From: Roseomonas sp. HF4
GTDB lineage: Bacteria; Pseudomonadota; Alphaproteobacteria; Acetobacterales; Acetobacteraceae
Length of the DNA stretch: 64,000 nt
Reading direction: 5' to 3'
Assembly (NCBI RefSeq): GCF_005222755.1
Contig: NZ_STGD01000009.1
Coordinates: forward strand, 124,001-188,000
The notes beneath the pieces are model-generated. The model made no database searches. It was given only the letters and a program-made list of their open reading frames with translations, and had not been told where the DNA came from. A program made the translations under genes and the position numbers. This document shows, piece after piece, positions 1 through 10,599 of the stretch (position 1 is its first letter; each line of letters opens with the position of its first letter).

Positions 1-1295
1 AGCACCAGCGCCGGCAGCATCGCCGGCACCACCTTCACCAGCGGCCCGAGCGGATCGGCCCAGAGGTCCGGCGCCAGCAACGTGCCGCCGGCGAGATAGG
101 CGAGGCTGGTCGCCACCATGCCGAGTGCCGCGGGCGCCATGAACCGGCGCGCGAGCACCGCCGCGCCGAGCACGAGGTCGACCGCCGCGCCTGCGACCAC
201 CAGCGCCAGCGCCGGGCCTTCCGCCATGCCGCGCGCGGTCAGCACGGACGCGGCGGCTGCGGGGCTGGCGAGTGCGAGCGCGCCGCTCGCCAGCCAGAAG
301 GCCGACAGCCCGCCGACCAGCAGTGGCTTCAGCAGCCAGAGCCGACCGAACCAGCGGTCCTGCACGGTGGCCGGGCGGCGGCGCAGCGTTTCGGCCAACG
401 GGCGCAGGCCGCGCCCCGTCGCCGCGCGCCAGGGTCCGGGGTCGCCGGTCACGCCGCGGCCGATCTCGGCCAGCGCGGTGCTGCGCAGCGGCGGCCGCCA
501 GCCCAGGCGCGACACCGCATCCCCTGCCGCCGCCATGGCACGCCCGAGCAGCGCCGGCGCCGGCAGCAGGCGCAATGGCGCTCGCCCGGTCCAGGCGCGC
601 AGCGCGGCCAGAAGGCCAGCGAGGGTCTGCGCCGCGTCCTCCACCAGATCGTAGGCGCGGCGCATCGGGATGCGCGCCTCGGCGGCGGCAAGGACCGCGT
701 CGGCCACCTCCGCCACGTCCACGGTCTGCACGCGGGCGCCGGCCAGCGGCAGCGGCAGGGGCAGTGCGCGCGGCCAGGCGGCCAGCGCGCGCAGCAGCGC
801 CGTCGCGCCATACGCCTCGGCCGCCAGCACCAGGCCCGGGCGCAGCACCACCCAGTCCACGCCGCAGGCGGCGAGCGCGGCATCGGCCTCGGCCTTGCTG
901 CGCATGAATTCGGTCGGCGCGTCGGGCGTGGCGCCGGCGGCCGAGACCTGCACGATGCGCCGCACCCCGGCCGGCGCGCAGGCGGCAAACAGCGCGACCA
1001 TGGCCTCGGCCTGCACGGCGCGGACATCGTCGCGCGGGCCGTCCTGCAGCGCGCCGGCGCAGTTTACCACGACGTCGATGCCGGCCAGGACCGGCGCCCA
1101 GTCGGCCGGGGCGCGGCAGGTGGCGATGTCGCGCGCGACCCAGGCGACGTGCGGGCGGGCCAGCGCCGGCGCGGCCACGGCGCGGCCGAGGCCTGTCACC
1201 CGGTGCCCCGCCAGCGCCAGCCGGTCCGCCACAACGCCGCCGATCAGCCCATAGGCGCCGAGGACGAGGATTCTGAGGGCGGGGGCGTCGTCCAA
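1..1295 (-). CDS. SDR/NAD(P)-binding protein with C-terminal DoxX-like membrane domain (3' end outside window)
   Basis: Reading leftward from a TTG at 1295, the protein begins with a Rossmann nucleotide-binding motif (RILVLGAYGLIGG), continues with features of an atypical short-chain dehydrogenase (VVNCAGALQDG, VSAAGA, LRPGLVL), and then turns into hydrophobic segments (LWLLKPLLVGGLSAFWLASG and following), as in NmrA/SDR proteins fused to a DoxX-like domain. The frame stays open to base 1, so the C-terminus is missing. No ATG or GTG lies close to the Rossmann motif in this frame, so the TTG start is a guess. The substrate is unknown; the family is often annotated as an NAD-dependent epimerase. 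It sits 24 bases downstream of a tRNA gene on the same strand. Confidence 0.75.
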   Translation of the reverse strand, partial: MDDAPALRILVLGAYGLIGGVVADRLALAGHRVTGLGRAVAAPALARPHVAWVARDIATCRAPADWAPVLAGIDVVVNCAGALQDGPRDDVRAVQAEAMVALFAACAPAGVRRIVQVSAAGATPDAPTEFMRSKAEADAALAACGVDWVVLRPGLVLAAEAYGATALLRALAAWPRALPLPLPLAGARVQTVDVAEVADAVLAAAEARIPMRRAYDLVEDAAQTLAGLLAALRAWTGRAPLRLLPAPALLGRAMAAAGDAVSRLGWRPPLRSTALAEIGRGVTGDPGPWRAATGRGLRPLAETLRRRPATVQDRWFGRLWLLKPLLVGGLSAFWLASGALALASPAAAASVLTARGMAEGPALALVVAGAAVDLVLGAAVLARRFMAPAALGMVATSLAYLAGGTLLAPDLWADPLGPLVKVVPAMLPALV

Positions 1296-1319
1296 GGCGG
1301 CTCCGGCGTGCGGTCCGCA

Positions 1320-1392
1320 TGGGCCCGGCAGGACTCGAACCTGCAACCAGACCGTTATGAGCGGCCCGCTCTGACCATTGAGCTACAGGCCC
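1320..1392 (-). tRNA. tRNA with CAT anticodon, probably tRNA-Ile2 (lysidine-modified)
   Basis: A complete 73-base cloverleaf: acceptor GGGCCTG pairs with CGGGCCC (one G-T wobble), D stem GCTC/GAGC, anticodon stem GGCCG/CGGTC around loop CTCATAA, T arm GCAGG-TTCGAGT-CCTGC, discriminator A. CCA is not encoded. The anticodon CAT fits elongator Met or Ile2. The C4-G69 and C5-G68 acceptor pairs are those described as TilS recognition determinants in E. coli, which favours Ile2, decoding AUA after lysidine modification. It lies between the M20 peptidase gene (21 bases upstream) and the SDR gene. Confidence 0.9.
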
Positions 1393-1412
1393 ATGCGGGT
1401 CCCTGATTGCCG

Positions 1413-2663
1413 TCAGCCGGCGAGGAAATCAAACGCCGCCAGCGCATGCACCCGCGCCACCGCCTCCAGCTCCGCCACATCGGCCCATTCGTCCGCGCCG
1501 CCCATGTTGTGCGGCGTCGGGCCGTAGACGACTGTCGGGCGCCCGGCCATGCGGAACAGCCGCGCATCCGAGCCGCCGACCCGCATGTTCACGGCGACGG
1601 TGCCGCCCAGCACCTCCTCGGCCGCCGCGTGGGTCAGGCGGACAATGTCGGCGGCGGGGTCGGTGTGGTTCGGCTCGAAGCGGCGCAGCACGCGCCAGGC
1701 GATGCCGGGCAGGGCGTCTAGTCCAGCGGCGAGCGCCGCCTCGGCCTGCGCGCAGGACAGCCCGACCGGCAGGCGGATGTCGCAGAAGGCGCGCGCCGAG
1801 GCCGGCACCAGGTTCGGCGCCGTGCCGCCCGAGACCTGCCCGATATTGACCGTGACGGCGCCGAGCACCCGCGCCTCCCCCGCCCCGGCGAGCGGCTCGC
1901 TGACCGGCTTCGCCGCCGCGATGGCCGCGGTGACTGCCGGCGGCGCGTCCACCGGCAGGTCGCGCAGCGCCGCCACGGCATCGAGCGCGGCCCGCAGCCG
2001 GTCGACCGCGTTCTCGCCGAGATGGACATGCGCGCCGTGTGCGGCGCGGCCCGAGGCCTCGACCTCGACCCAGAGGAAGCCCTTCTCGCCGAAGCGGAGC
2101 ACGCGCGGGGATCCTGCATCGCCGATGATCACGCCGTCTGCCGCGGCGAGGCCCGGGATGTTTTCGATCAGCCACTGCGTGCCGAGCGGCCCCATCGATT
2201 CCTCGTCGCCCGCGAGCGTCAGGATCGCCTCCCCCCGCCAGGCGTCGCGGTGCGCGGCCAGCAGCGCGAAGGCGAGCATGGAGGCGGCGATGCCGCCCTT
2301 CATGTCGGCTGCGCCGCGGCCGTAGAGGCGACCGTCGCGGACCTCCCCGCGCAAGGGGTCCACGGTCCAGGGCAGCGCCTCGTTCACCGGGTAGGTGTCG
2401 AGATGGCCGTTGAAGGCGAGCACCCGGCCCGGCCCGGCGCCGGCGATGCGGGCGACGAGGTTCGTCACCTCGGGCGAGGTCGCGTGCAGGCTGATCGCGG
2501 CCTCCGGCGCCAGGTCGCGCAGCATGGCGGCGGCTTCCTCGGCTGAGGCGCGGACATCGCCCGGCGGATTGGGGGAGGGCACGGCCATCAGGCGGCGCGC
2601 CAGGGCGGTGACCTCGGGCGCGCGGGTGGTGGCGGCGGTGGCGAAGCGTGTGCGGGCATCCAT
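1413..2663 (-). CDS. M20 family metallopeptidase (ArgE/DapE/ACY1-like deacylase)
   Basis: A 416-residue cytoplasmic zinc-dependent hydrolase of the acetylornithine deacetylase/succinyl-diaminopimelate desuccinylase family. Metal-site motifs are [10 protein letters not shown] (His87, Asp89), [10 protein letters not shown] (bridging Asp120) and AGDEESMG (Glu154/155 catalytic pair). A dimerisation-domain histidine is seen in [16 protein letters not shown] chose ATG 2663 because it opens the family-like start (MDARTRF) and the longer frame adds only Arg-rich, non-homologous residues. The true substrate (N-acyl amino acid, succinyl-DAP or a dipeptide) cannot be told from sequence. It is divergent from ppa, with which it shares a 122-base intergenic region. 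Confidence 0.88.
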   Translation of the reverse strand: MDARTRFATAATTRAPEVTALARRLMAVPSPNPPGDVRASAEEAAAMLRDLAPEAAISLHATSPEVTNLVARIAGAGPGRVLAFNGHLDTYPVNEALPWTVDPLRGEVRDGRLYGRGAADMKGGIAASMLAFALLAAHRDAWRGEAILTLAGDEESMGPLGTQWLIENIPGLAAADGVIIGDAGSPRVLRFGEKGFLWVEVEASGRAAHGAHVHLGENAVDRLRAALDAVAALRDLPVDAPPAVTAAIAAAKPVSEPLAGAGEARVLGAVTVNIGQVSGGTAPNLVPASARAFCDIRLPVGLSCAQAEAALAAGLDALPGIAWRVLRRFEPNHTDPAADIVRLTHAAAEEVLGGTVAVNMRVGGSDARLFRMAGRPTVVYGPTPHNMGGADEWADVAELEAVARVHALAAFDFLAG

Positions 2664-2785
2664 GCGCCGAGCGTGGCCGCCGCGCGCCGGCCGCACAAGC
2701 CGCCGGGTGGCGCCGGGTCTTTCAAGTTTGGCGCGGCGCCTCACCTCTGCTACCTCGCCGCCCCCGGCCCCGGAGCACCCGCCCC

Positions 2786-3316
2786 ATGCGCATCGACGCC
2801 ATTTCCATCGGCAAGGACCCGCCGAACGACGTCAACGTCATCATCGAGGTCCCGATCGGCGGCGAGCCGATCAAGTACGAGCTCGACAAGGCGGCCGGGA
2901 CGCTCATCGTCGATCGCTTCCTGCACACGCCGATGCGCTATCCGGGGAATTACGGCTTCGTTCCGCATACGCTCTCGGCCGATGGCGACCCGATCGACGT
3001 GCTGGTGGCCAATACCCGCCCGATCGTGCCCGGCGCCGTCATCCGCGTGCGCCCGGTCGGCGTCATGAAGATGGAAGACGATGGCGGCGGCGATGAAAAG
3101 ATCATTGCCGTGCCGGTGCCGAAACTGACCCTGCGCTACGAGCATGTCCACGAATACACGGACCTACCGAAGATCACGATCGAGCAGATCCAGCATTTCT
3201 TCGAGCACTACAAGGATCTCGAGCCCGGCAAGTGGGTGAAGTTCATCGGCTGGGGCGGCTCGGTCGAGGCGAAGCAACTGATCGTCGAGGCCATCGAGCG
3301 GGCCCGGACGGCCTGA
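2786..3316 (+). CDS. ppa: Inorganic pyrophosphatase, family I (soluble)
   Basis: A 176-residue protein matching bacterial family I pyrophosphatases end to end. It hydrolyses cytosolic pyrophosphate to two phosphates and so pulls biosynthetic reactions forward. The signature DGDPIDVLV (three metal-binding aspartates) and the preceding [11 protein letters not shown] are intact, as is the C-terminal KWVKFIGWG segment. The start is ATG 2786, beginning [10 protein letters not shown] as in homologues. It is followed by a hairpin and then by the gene for the membrane pyrophosphatase, so both PPi-consuming enzymes lie in tandem. Confidence 0.97.
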   Translation: MRIDAISIGKDPPNDVNVIIEVPIGGEPIKYELDKAAGTLIVDRFLHTPMRYPGNYGFVPHTLSADGDPIDVLVANTRPIVPGAVIRVRPVGVMKMEDDGGGDEKIIAVPVPKLTLRYEHVHEYTDLPKITIEQIQHFFEHYKDLEPGKWVKFIGWGGSVEAKQLIVEAIERARTA

Positions 3317-3322
3317 AGGCAC

Positions 3323-3350
3323 GCCGGGGCGGGCCTTTAGCGGCCCCGGC
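3323..3350 (+). terminator. GC-rich hairpin after ppa
   Basis: GCCGGGGC and GCCCCGGC form an 8-bp stem with a 12-base loop, starting 7 bases after the ppa stop codon. There is no clear T-tract, so this may be a terminator or an attenuating/stabilising hairpin between ppa and hppA. Confidence 0.45.
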
Positions 3351-3454
3351 CCCGGTTGCGCGTCCTCCCCTTCCCCCTCTAGAGAGTGTGCCGCCCGCCC
3401 GCTGGCGGGCGCCATGCGGCCGCGAGACCGCGTCCTTTTGGGGGAGTCCTTAAG

Positions 3455-5578
<2,124 letters not shown>

Positions 5579-5652
5579 TCCCCGCGATCGCCGAAGGGCG
5601 CAGGCGCCGCGAGGCGCCGAGCACCTGGAGGCGTGAAGCGCGACAATGCGGC

Positions 5653-5682
5653 AAGGGCCGGCGGAGCGATCCGCCGGCCCTT
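5653..5682 (+). terminator. Terminator-like hairpin after hppA
   Basis: AAGGGCCGGCGG and its exact complement CCGCCGGCCCTT make a perfect 12-bp stem with a 6-base loop (AGCGAT), 75 bases after the hppA stop. The TTCGTCC that follows is only weakly T-rich. Confidence 0.7.
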
Positions 5683-5712
5683 CGTCCTGGGGCCGCCCCC
5701 GACCTGCTTCTG

Positions 5713-5860
5713 ATACCAGGCGCACGAAGTTCCAACGTTCGGCCCGAAGGGCCGAGGCCGCGGCTGCGGCCCGCCGGTTGTCCGGCGAAGCCAAGGGCCG
5801 CGGATGCGGCCCGCCCGGCGTTTGAGGGGCACGAAGGTGAAACCTTCGTGCGCCAGGTAT
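5713..5860. repeat. Intergenic inverted-repeat element
   Basis: The outer ends are imperfect inverted repeats (ATACCAGGCGCACGAAG at 5713 against CCTTCGTGCGCCAGGTAT at 5843). Inside are two near-copies of GGCCGCGGNTGCGGCCCGCC and, at 5829-5851, a perfect 10-bp hairpin (GCACGAAGGT-GAA-ACCTTCGTGC). Part of it (GGCGCAYGAAGTTCC) recurs at about 49470. There is no protein-coding signal; the 5579-5920 gap otherwise holds only the hairpins listed. Confidence 0.5.
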
Positions 5861-5884
5861 GACTGGAACGGTGGGCGAGGAGCC

Positions 5885-5907
5885 GGGGGAGGGAGAGAAT
5901 CTCCCCC
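5885..5907 (-). terminator. GGGGGAG/CTCCCCC hairpin downstream of the flavoprotein gene
   Basis: A 7-bp GGGGGAG/CTCCCCC stem with a 9-base loop lies 14 bases past the stop of the flavin-dependent oxidoreductase. It resembles the recurring G5/C5 hairpins elsewhere in this window. Confidence 0.5.
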
Positions 5908-5920
5908 ACGCCCCCGTCCT

Positions 5921-7033
5921 TCACTCCGCCGCCTTCGCGGTCGCTCCCGCATGCTGGCGCAGCCGCGGCATCACCTCCTCCGCCAGGCGGCGCATGCTCT
6001 CCGCCTCCCAGGCCGCGTTGATGCCCGACCAGTCGAGCCCCGGCATCAGCAGATGGCCGAAGGGCCCGGCTTCCTCGCGCAGCGCCACCAGCCGGTCCAG
6101 CACCGTGCGCGGGGACCCCGCGATGACGCAGGCCTCGATCATGTCCTCGGGCGTCGCCTGCATCGGGTCCATGTCCTCCCGCGGGGTCATGGTGCCGGCC
6201 AGGCCGCCGCGCTTGGCCAGGCTGCCGAGGTAGTCGAAGTAGTAGCGCGTGGCGCCCTCGGGGGCGGTGGCGCGGGCGAGGGCCTCGGCGTCGGTCGCCG
6301 CCACGACAATGTTCCGCGCGACGCGCCAGTTGGCGCCGTCCACGGGGCGGCCGGCCTCGGCCAGGCCCTTGGCCATGCTGCGCCAATGGCCGGCCAGCAC
6401 CCGGTGCGCCACGAAGTTCGCGCTGATGACGCCCCAGCCGCGCGCGGCCGCGACCGTCACGCCGAAGCTCTCGGGCTGGCGGGCGGAGATGTGAATGGAA
6501 GGCCCGCCGGGCCGGAAGGGCTTCGGCATGAAGCCCACGCCGTAGTCGGGCAGCACGGTGCGGCTCAGGCGGATCGGCCAGGTGGGGCCGGGCAGGTCGT
6601 AGGGCGGGTCCTGCGCCCAGATCGCCTGGATGGTCCCGATGGCTTCGAGCATCCGCTTGCCGCGCTCCATCGGCGCGATGTCGCCGAACAGCTCGAAGTC
6701 GGAGGCGAGGCCGCCCGAGCCGATGCCGAACATCAGCCGCCCGCCCGACATGTGGTCGAACTGCGCGACCTCGGCGGCGACGATGGCGGGGTGGCGGTGC
6801 GGCAGGTTGACGACGCCCGTGCCGAAGGTCAGCCGCGTGCGGTGGATCAGCCCCGCCATGAACATGAGCGGAGAGGCGATGGGCTCCGAGGTGGCCGAGA
6901 CATGCTCGCCGACCCAGAGCTCGTCGAAGCCGAGGCGGTCGGCGAGGAGGGACTTCTCGGTGTCCTCGGCGAGCGTCTCGTGCATCGGGCGCTGCGGCGG
7001 GTGCAGCGGCATCATGAAGAGGCCGAGATGCAT
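5921..7033 (-). CDS. LLM-class (luciferase-like) flavin-dependent oxidoreductase
   Basis: A 370-residue TIM-barrel flavoprotein of the bacterial luciferase family, presumably using reduced FMN or F420 as a soluble monooxygenase or dehydrogenase. Family features are the opening MHLGLFMMPLHPP, ADRLGFDELWVGEH, LTFGTGVVNLPHRHP and the nucleotide-binding region SGGRLMFGIGSGG. The C-terminal half carries the usual GSP-x(n)-DRL feature (IAGSPRTVLDRLVALREE) and DWSGINAAW. The substrate cannot be assigned. It is preceded by a 100-base gap with a terminator for the upstream LCCL gene, so it is probably transcribed separately. Confidence 0.88.
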   Translation of the reverse strand: MHLGLFMMPLHPPQRPMHETLAEDTEKSLLADRLGFDELWVGEHVSATSEPIASPLMFMAGLIHRTRLTFGTGVVNLPHRHPAIVAAEVAQFDHMSGGRLMFGIGSGGLASDFELFGDIAPMERGKRMLEAIGTIQAIWAQDPPYDLPGPTWPIRLSRTVLPDYGVGFMPKPFRPGGPSIHISARQPESFGVTVAAARGWGVISANFVAHRVLAGHWRSMAKGLAEAGRPVDGANWRVARNIVVAATDAEALARATAPEGATRYYFDYLGSLAKRGGLAGTMTPREDMDPMQATPEDMIEACVIAGSPRTVLDRLVALREEAGPFGHLLMPGLDWSGINAAWEAESMRRLAEEVMPRLRQHAGATAKAAE

Positions 7034-7093
7034 GCGGGCGTCCTCCGGTCGGTCCTGCGCGAGGCTAGGGCAGGGGCGGACGGAGGAAAACCG

Positions 7094-7120
7094 CCCGGCC
7101 GGGCGCGAGGCCCGGCCGGG
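7094..7120 (-). terminator. Terminator-like hairpin after the LCCL-repeat gene
   Basis: Two copies of the palindrome CCCGGCCGGG (7094-7103 and 7111-7120) are separated by 7 bases, giving a 10-bp stem 12 bases past the stop codon. Confidence 0.6.
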
Positions 7121-7132
7121 GCATGCGGCGCA

Positions 7133-8092
7133 TCAGCGCCGGAAGGTGAAGGACGCGCTCCAGGGCCCGTAGTTCGACGTGGTGATGCCGTTGGCCGGCG
7201 TGCCGACATAGGACGGCAGGCCCGGTGCGGGCACCACGTTCACGACGCCGCCGGTCGCCGGGATGATCCCGGCATGGACGGCGGCGCGGCAGACGCGGCT
7301 GTCGGTCGTGTAGACGCCCGTGCCCCAGACCGAGCCCGACATCGCCGCCTCCGGCGCGCAGGCGCAGGAGATCGGTGCGCTCTGGCCCTGGAAGTTGGCC
7401 GGGCAGGCGGCGGGGCCGGCGGCAGCGGCCGGCGCGGCGCTGGCCGTCGCCACGGTGAAGGACGCGCTCCAGGGCCCGTAGTTCGACGTGGTGATACCGT
7501 TCGCCGCGCTGCCGGGATAGGCGGGCAGGCCCGGCGCTGGCGTCACGGTCACGATGCCGCCCGTGGCGGGGATGGCGCCGGCATGGACGGCGGCGCGGCA
7601 GATGCGGCTGTCGGTCGTGTAGATCGCCGTGCCCCAGACCGAGCCGGACAGCGCGGCCTGCGTCTCGCAGCTGCAGGTCAGCGCGCCGGACTGGTTCTGG
7701 AAGGTGTTCGGGCAGGCGGCGACGGTCTGGCCGTCCGCGCCCTTGGTGCCGGGCGCGGCCACGGTGAAGGACGCGCTCCAGGGCCCGTAGTTCGAGGTTG
7801 TGATGCCGTTCGCCGCGCTGCCGGCATAGGCGGGCAGGCCGGGCGCGGGCGTCACGGTCACGGTACCGCCGGTTGCCGGGATGGCGCCGGAATGGACGGC
7901 GGCGCGGCAGACGCGGCTGTCGGTGGTGTAGGTGCCGGTGCCCCAGACGGAGCCTGACAGCGCAGCCTGCGCCTCGCAGAGGCAGGTGACGGGCGCGTTC
8001 TGGCCCTGGAAATTCGCCGGGCAGGGCGCCTGGGCCGCGGCCGGCGCGGCGCCGAGCGCCATGAAGCCTAGAATCGCAAGGACTCGAAGCAT
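7133..8092 (-). CDS. Secreted protein made of three LCCL-like repeats
   Basis: A 319-residue protein with a clear Sec signal peptide (MLRVLAILGFMALG, cleavage near APAAAQA) followed by three repeats of about 90 residues. Each has four cysteines (CPANFQG; a C-x-C pair such as TCLC; and SRVCRAAVH) and the LCCL-type core GSVWGTGTYTTDSRVCRAAVHSG, here seen as GSVWGT, then Y-T-T-D-S, then NGITTSNYGPWSASF. Linkers are short and Ala/Gly-rich. LCCL domains are mostly eukaryotic extracellular modules, with scattered bacterial members of unknown ligand. ATG 8092 was chosen because the signal peptide starts there. No other domain is present, so the protein is probably a periplasmic or secreted binding protein. 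Confidence 0.8.
   Translation of the reverse strand: MLRVLAILGFMALGAAPAAAQAPCPANFQGQNAPVTCLCEAQAALSGSVWGTGTYTTDSRVCRAAVHSGAIPATGGTVTVTPAPGLPAYAGSAANGITTSNYGPWSASFTVAAPGTKGADGQTVAACPNTFQNQSGALTCSCETQAALSGSVWGTAIYTTDSRICRAAVHAGAIPATGGIVTVTPAPGLPAYPGSAANGITTSNYGPWSASFTVATASAAPAAAAGPAACPANFQGQSAPISCACAPEAAMSGSVWGTGVYTTDSRVCRAAVHAGIIPATGGVVNVVPAPGLPSYVGTPANGITTSNYGPWSASFTFRR
7142..8023 (-). repeat. Three direct coding repeats inside the LCCL gene
   Basis: The DNA repeats about every 310 bases. The block GTGAAGGACGCGCTCCAGGG followed by CCCGTAGTTCGA occurs at about 7144, 7456 and 7764 on the plus strand with only scattered changes, and the stretch encoding Trp-Gly-Thr plus the TTDSR segment recurs likewise. 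This points to intragenic duplication followed by modest divergence. Confidence 0.75.
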
Positions 8093-8197
8093 GGTCGTCT
8101 CTCCCGGTGTGTGTCGCCGGGGGAGGCTAGGCCGCGCGTGGCGATTGCACCAACCGATATCGCGGCGCCGCCGTGACACCTGCGATCCAGGTCACGC

Positions 8198-8227
8198 GGG
8201 TCCGCGGCCGGGGGGAGCCGCGGACCC
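8198..8227 (-). terminator. Hairpin after the DUF1127 gene
   Basis: GGGTCCGCGG (8198-8207) and CCGCGGACCC (8218-8227) form a perfect 10-bp stem with a 10-base loop, 19 bases past the stop codon of the DUF1127 gene. Confidence 0.65.
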
Positions 8228-8245
8228 GGTGCTGCCCCGCCTGCG

Positions 8246-8608
8246 TCAGGCGGCCCGGGGGGTGGGCCGCTCGCCGGCGTCGTTCGCCGGGCGCGGGGCG
8301 ATGTCGGCGGCGAGGACGCGGCCGATGTCGAAGCGCGTCATGCCGATGTCGTTCAGTTCGCGGTCCGACAGCGCCCGCAGCGCGCGGTAGGTCGAGATCC
8401 GCGTCGGATAGGCGCGGACCGCCTGGCCCAGCGCGACGAAGAAGCGGAACACGCCGCGGGCGGCTCGGCGGATGCCGTCGGCGATGGCGGCATCGCGCGC
8501 CGCGGCGGCGGAGAGGCGGATGGCCTCGACCTCGGCCATGCGGCGGGAAGGGATGGTGGCGTTGGGCAGGAGCAGCGCGGCCTCGGCCTTGGTGATGCGG
8601 GCGTCCAT
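8246..8608 (-). CDS. DUF1127 (YjiS-like) domain protein
   Basis: A 120-residue basic protein whose C-terminal third holds the DUF1127 signature: YRALRALSDRELNDIGMTR followed by D-I-G. DUF1127 proteins are small Arg-rich proteins of alphaproteobacteria; some have been linked to RNA turnover and phosphate or stress responses, but the role of this one is unknown. The start at ATG 8608 gives MDARITKAEAALLLPNA; the longer frame has a Cys/Arg-rich leader without family resemblance. It is divergent from the aminopeptidase gene across about 130 bases that must hold both promoters. Confidence 0.75.
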   Translation of the reverse strand: MDARITKAEAALLLPNATIPSRRMAEVEAIRLSAAAARDAAIADGIRRAARGVFRFFVALGQAVRAYPTRISTYRALRALSDRELNDIGMTRFDIGRVLAADIAPRPANDAGERPTPRAA

Positions 8609-8741
8609 GGTAAGTGTCCTGTGCGCGGGAGGCGTCCGTTTGGCGCCGCCCGTCCTTTCGGATTGGCAATCTAGGTGCGTGGACATCACAGGTGATGCGC
8701 CAAGGCCACAGCTGAGCTATGCGTCAGGTGCGGGACTTCCT

Positions 8742-10562
8742 GTGGATGGATGCAATAATGCAGTAACGGAGATCACGACCCTGTCACCCCGCGAACGCCT
8801 CTCGGCTCTGCGCGCCCGCCTTTCCGAAGCGGGCGTCCAGGGCTTCGTCATCCCCCGCTCGGACGAGCATCTCGGCGAATACGTGCCGCCCTCGGCCGAG
8901 CGCCTCGGCTGGCTCACGGGCTTCACGGGCTCGGCCGGCATGGCGATCGTGCTGCCCGGCCGCGCGGCGGTCTTCACCGACGGCCGCTACACCCTGCAGG
9001 TGCGCGAACAGACCGACCCCGCACTCTGGGAATGCCGCCACCTGACCGAGGAACCGGCCGCCGAATGGCTGCGCGCGCACGCGCAGGACATGACCATCGG
9101 CTACGACCCCTGGCTGCACCCGGCGCCGGCGATCGAGCGCCTCGCGGTGCCGGGCGTGCATCTCGTGCCGCTCGCCGCAAACCCGCTGGATGCCGCCTGG
9201 CACGACCGCCCGCCGCCGCCGGTCGCCGAGGCCGTGCCGCACCCGTCGGCCTTCGCAGGCCGCAGCGCCGCCGAGAAGCGCGCGGAGGCCGCCGCCCAGC
9301 TGCGCGAGGCGCGCGAGGAAGCGGTCGTGCTGTCCGACCCGCATTCGCTGGCCTGGCTGCTCAACATCCGCGGCGGCGACCTCGCGCATACGCCGCTCGC
9401 CCTCGGCTTCGCGCTGCTGCATGCGGACGAGCGCGTCGAGCTGTTCATGGACCCGGCCAAGGTGCCGCCGGCCACGCGCCAGCACCTGGGCAACGAGGTG
9501 GTGGTCCGCCCGCGCGAGGAGCTGCCCCGCGCGCTCGATGCGCTGCGCGGCCGGCGCGTGCGCGTCGATGCCGATGCGACGCCCGCCTGGTTCGCCGACT
9601 GGCTGCGCGCCGCCGGCGCCGAGGCGAGCGCGGGGGAGGACCCCTGCCGCATCCCGCGCGCCTGCAAGAACACGGTGGAGCGCGACGGCGCGCGCGCCGC
9701 GCATCGGCGCGACGCCGCCGCCATGGCGCGCTTCCTTGCCTGGTTCGCCGCGACCGCGCCGGCGGGCGGGCTGACGGAGATCTCGGCCGCCGCGCGCCTG
9801 CTCGACTTCCGGCGGGAGGGCCAGCATTTCCGCGGCGAATCCTTCCCCGCCATCTCCGGCGCCGGGGAGCACGGCGCGATCGTGCATTACCGCGTGACGC
9901 CGGCGACCGACCGCGCGATCGGGCGCGAGGAGGTCTACCTGATCGATTCCGGCGGGCAGTACCTCGACGGCACCACCGACATCACGCGCACGCTCTGGAC
10001 CGGGCCCGGCCCGGCGCCGGCGGCGCTGCGCGACCGCGCGACGCGCGTGCTGAAGGGCCATATCGCGCTGGCGACCGCGCGCTTTCCGGCCGGCGTCGCG
10101 GGGCCGCACCTCGATGCCTTCGCGCGCCGGGCGCTGTGGCAGGCGGGGCTCGACTACGACCACGGCACCGGGCACGGCGTCGGGTCGTTCCTGTCGGTCC
10201 ATGAGGGGCCGGTCGCCTTCAGCCGTGCGGCGAAGCCGGTCGCGATCCGCGAAGGGATGATCCTGTCGAACGAGCCCGGCTTCTACGCCACCGGCGAATA
10301 CGGCATCCGGCTCGAGAACCTGCTGCTGGTGGTGCCGGCCGAAATGCCCGGCGCGCCGAAGCCCTTCCTGGAATTCGAGACGCTGACGCTGGCCCCCTTC
10401 GACCGCGCGCTGCTCGACCCCGCGCTCTTGGATGCGGCGGAACGCGCCTGGCTCGACGCCTATCACGCGCGGGTGCTGCGGGAGGTGGCGCCGCTGGTGG
10501 ACGCGGCAACGGCCGCCTGGCTGGAGCGGGCCTGCGCGCCGATCGGCGGCGGTGCGGGCTGA
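8742..10562 (+). CDS. Aminopeptidase P family (M24B) metallopeptidase
   Basis: About 606 residues in the creatinase/aminopeptidase P fold, expected to remove N-terminal residues preceding proline in the cytoplasm. The N-terminal creatinase-like domain begins SPRERLSALRARLSEAG and includes FVIPRSDEHLGEYV. The catalytic pita-bread domain shows the metal ligands in order: IDSGGQYLDGTTDITRT (Asp pair), GTGHGVGSFLSVHEGP (His), LSNEPGFYATGEYGIR (Glu) and RLENLLLVV (Glu). The length matches the long three-domain bacterial form. GTG 8742 is a tentative start: no ATG stands close to the conserved N-terminus, and an upstream in-frame ATG (8472) would run antisense through the DUF1127 gene. Confidence 0.9.
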   Translation: MDGCNNAVTEITTLSPRERLSALRARLSEAGVQGFVIPRSDEHLGEYVPPSAERLGWLTGFTGSAGMAIVLPGRAAVFTDGRYTLQVREQTDPALWECRHLTEEPAAEWLRAHAQDMTIGYDPWLHPAPAIERLAVPGVHLVPLAANPLDAAWHDRPPPPVAEAVPHPSAFAGRSAAEKRAEAAAQLREAREEAVVLSDPHSLAWLLNIRGGDLAHTPLALGFALLHADERVELFMDPAKVPPATRQHLGNEVVVRPREELPRALDALRGRRVRVDADATPAWFADWLRAAGAEASAGEDPCRIPRACKNTVERDGARAAHRRDAAAMARFLAWFAATAPAGGLTEISAAARLLDFRREGQHFRGESFPAISGAGEHGAIVHYRVTPATDRAIGREEVYLIDSGGQYLDGTTDITRTLWTGPGPAPAALRDRATRVLKGHIALATARFPAGVAGPHLDAFARRALWQAGLDYDHGTGHGVGSFLSVHEGPVAFSRAAKPVAIREGMILSNEPGFYATGEYGIRLENLLLVVPAEMPGAPKPFLEFETLTLAPFDRALLDPALLDAAERAWLDAYHARVLREVAPLVDAATAAWLERACAPIGGGAG

Positions 10563-10599
10563 CGATGCGCTGCGTCCAGGTGGCGGGCGCGCATCGCCG

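Noticed and set aside
1320..1392. tRNA as an integration site for a mobile island
   Set aside because: No integrase, no repeated tRNA 3' end within the window and no change in base composition around it.
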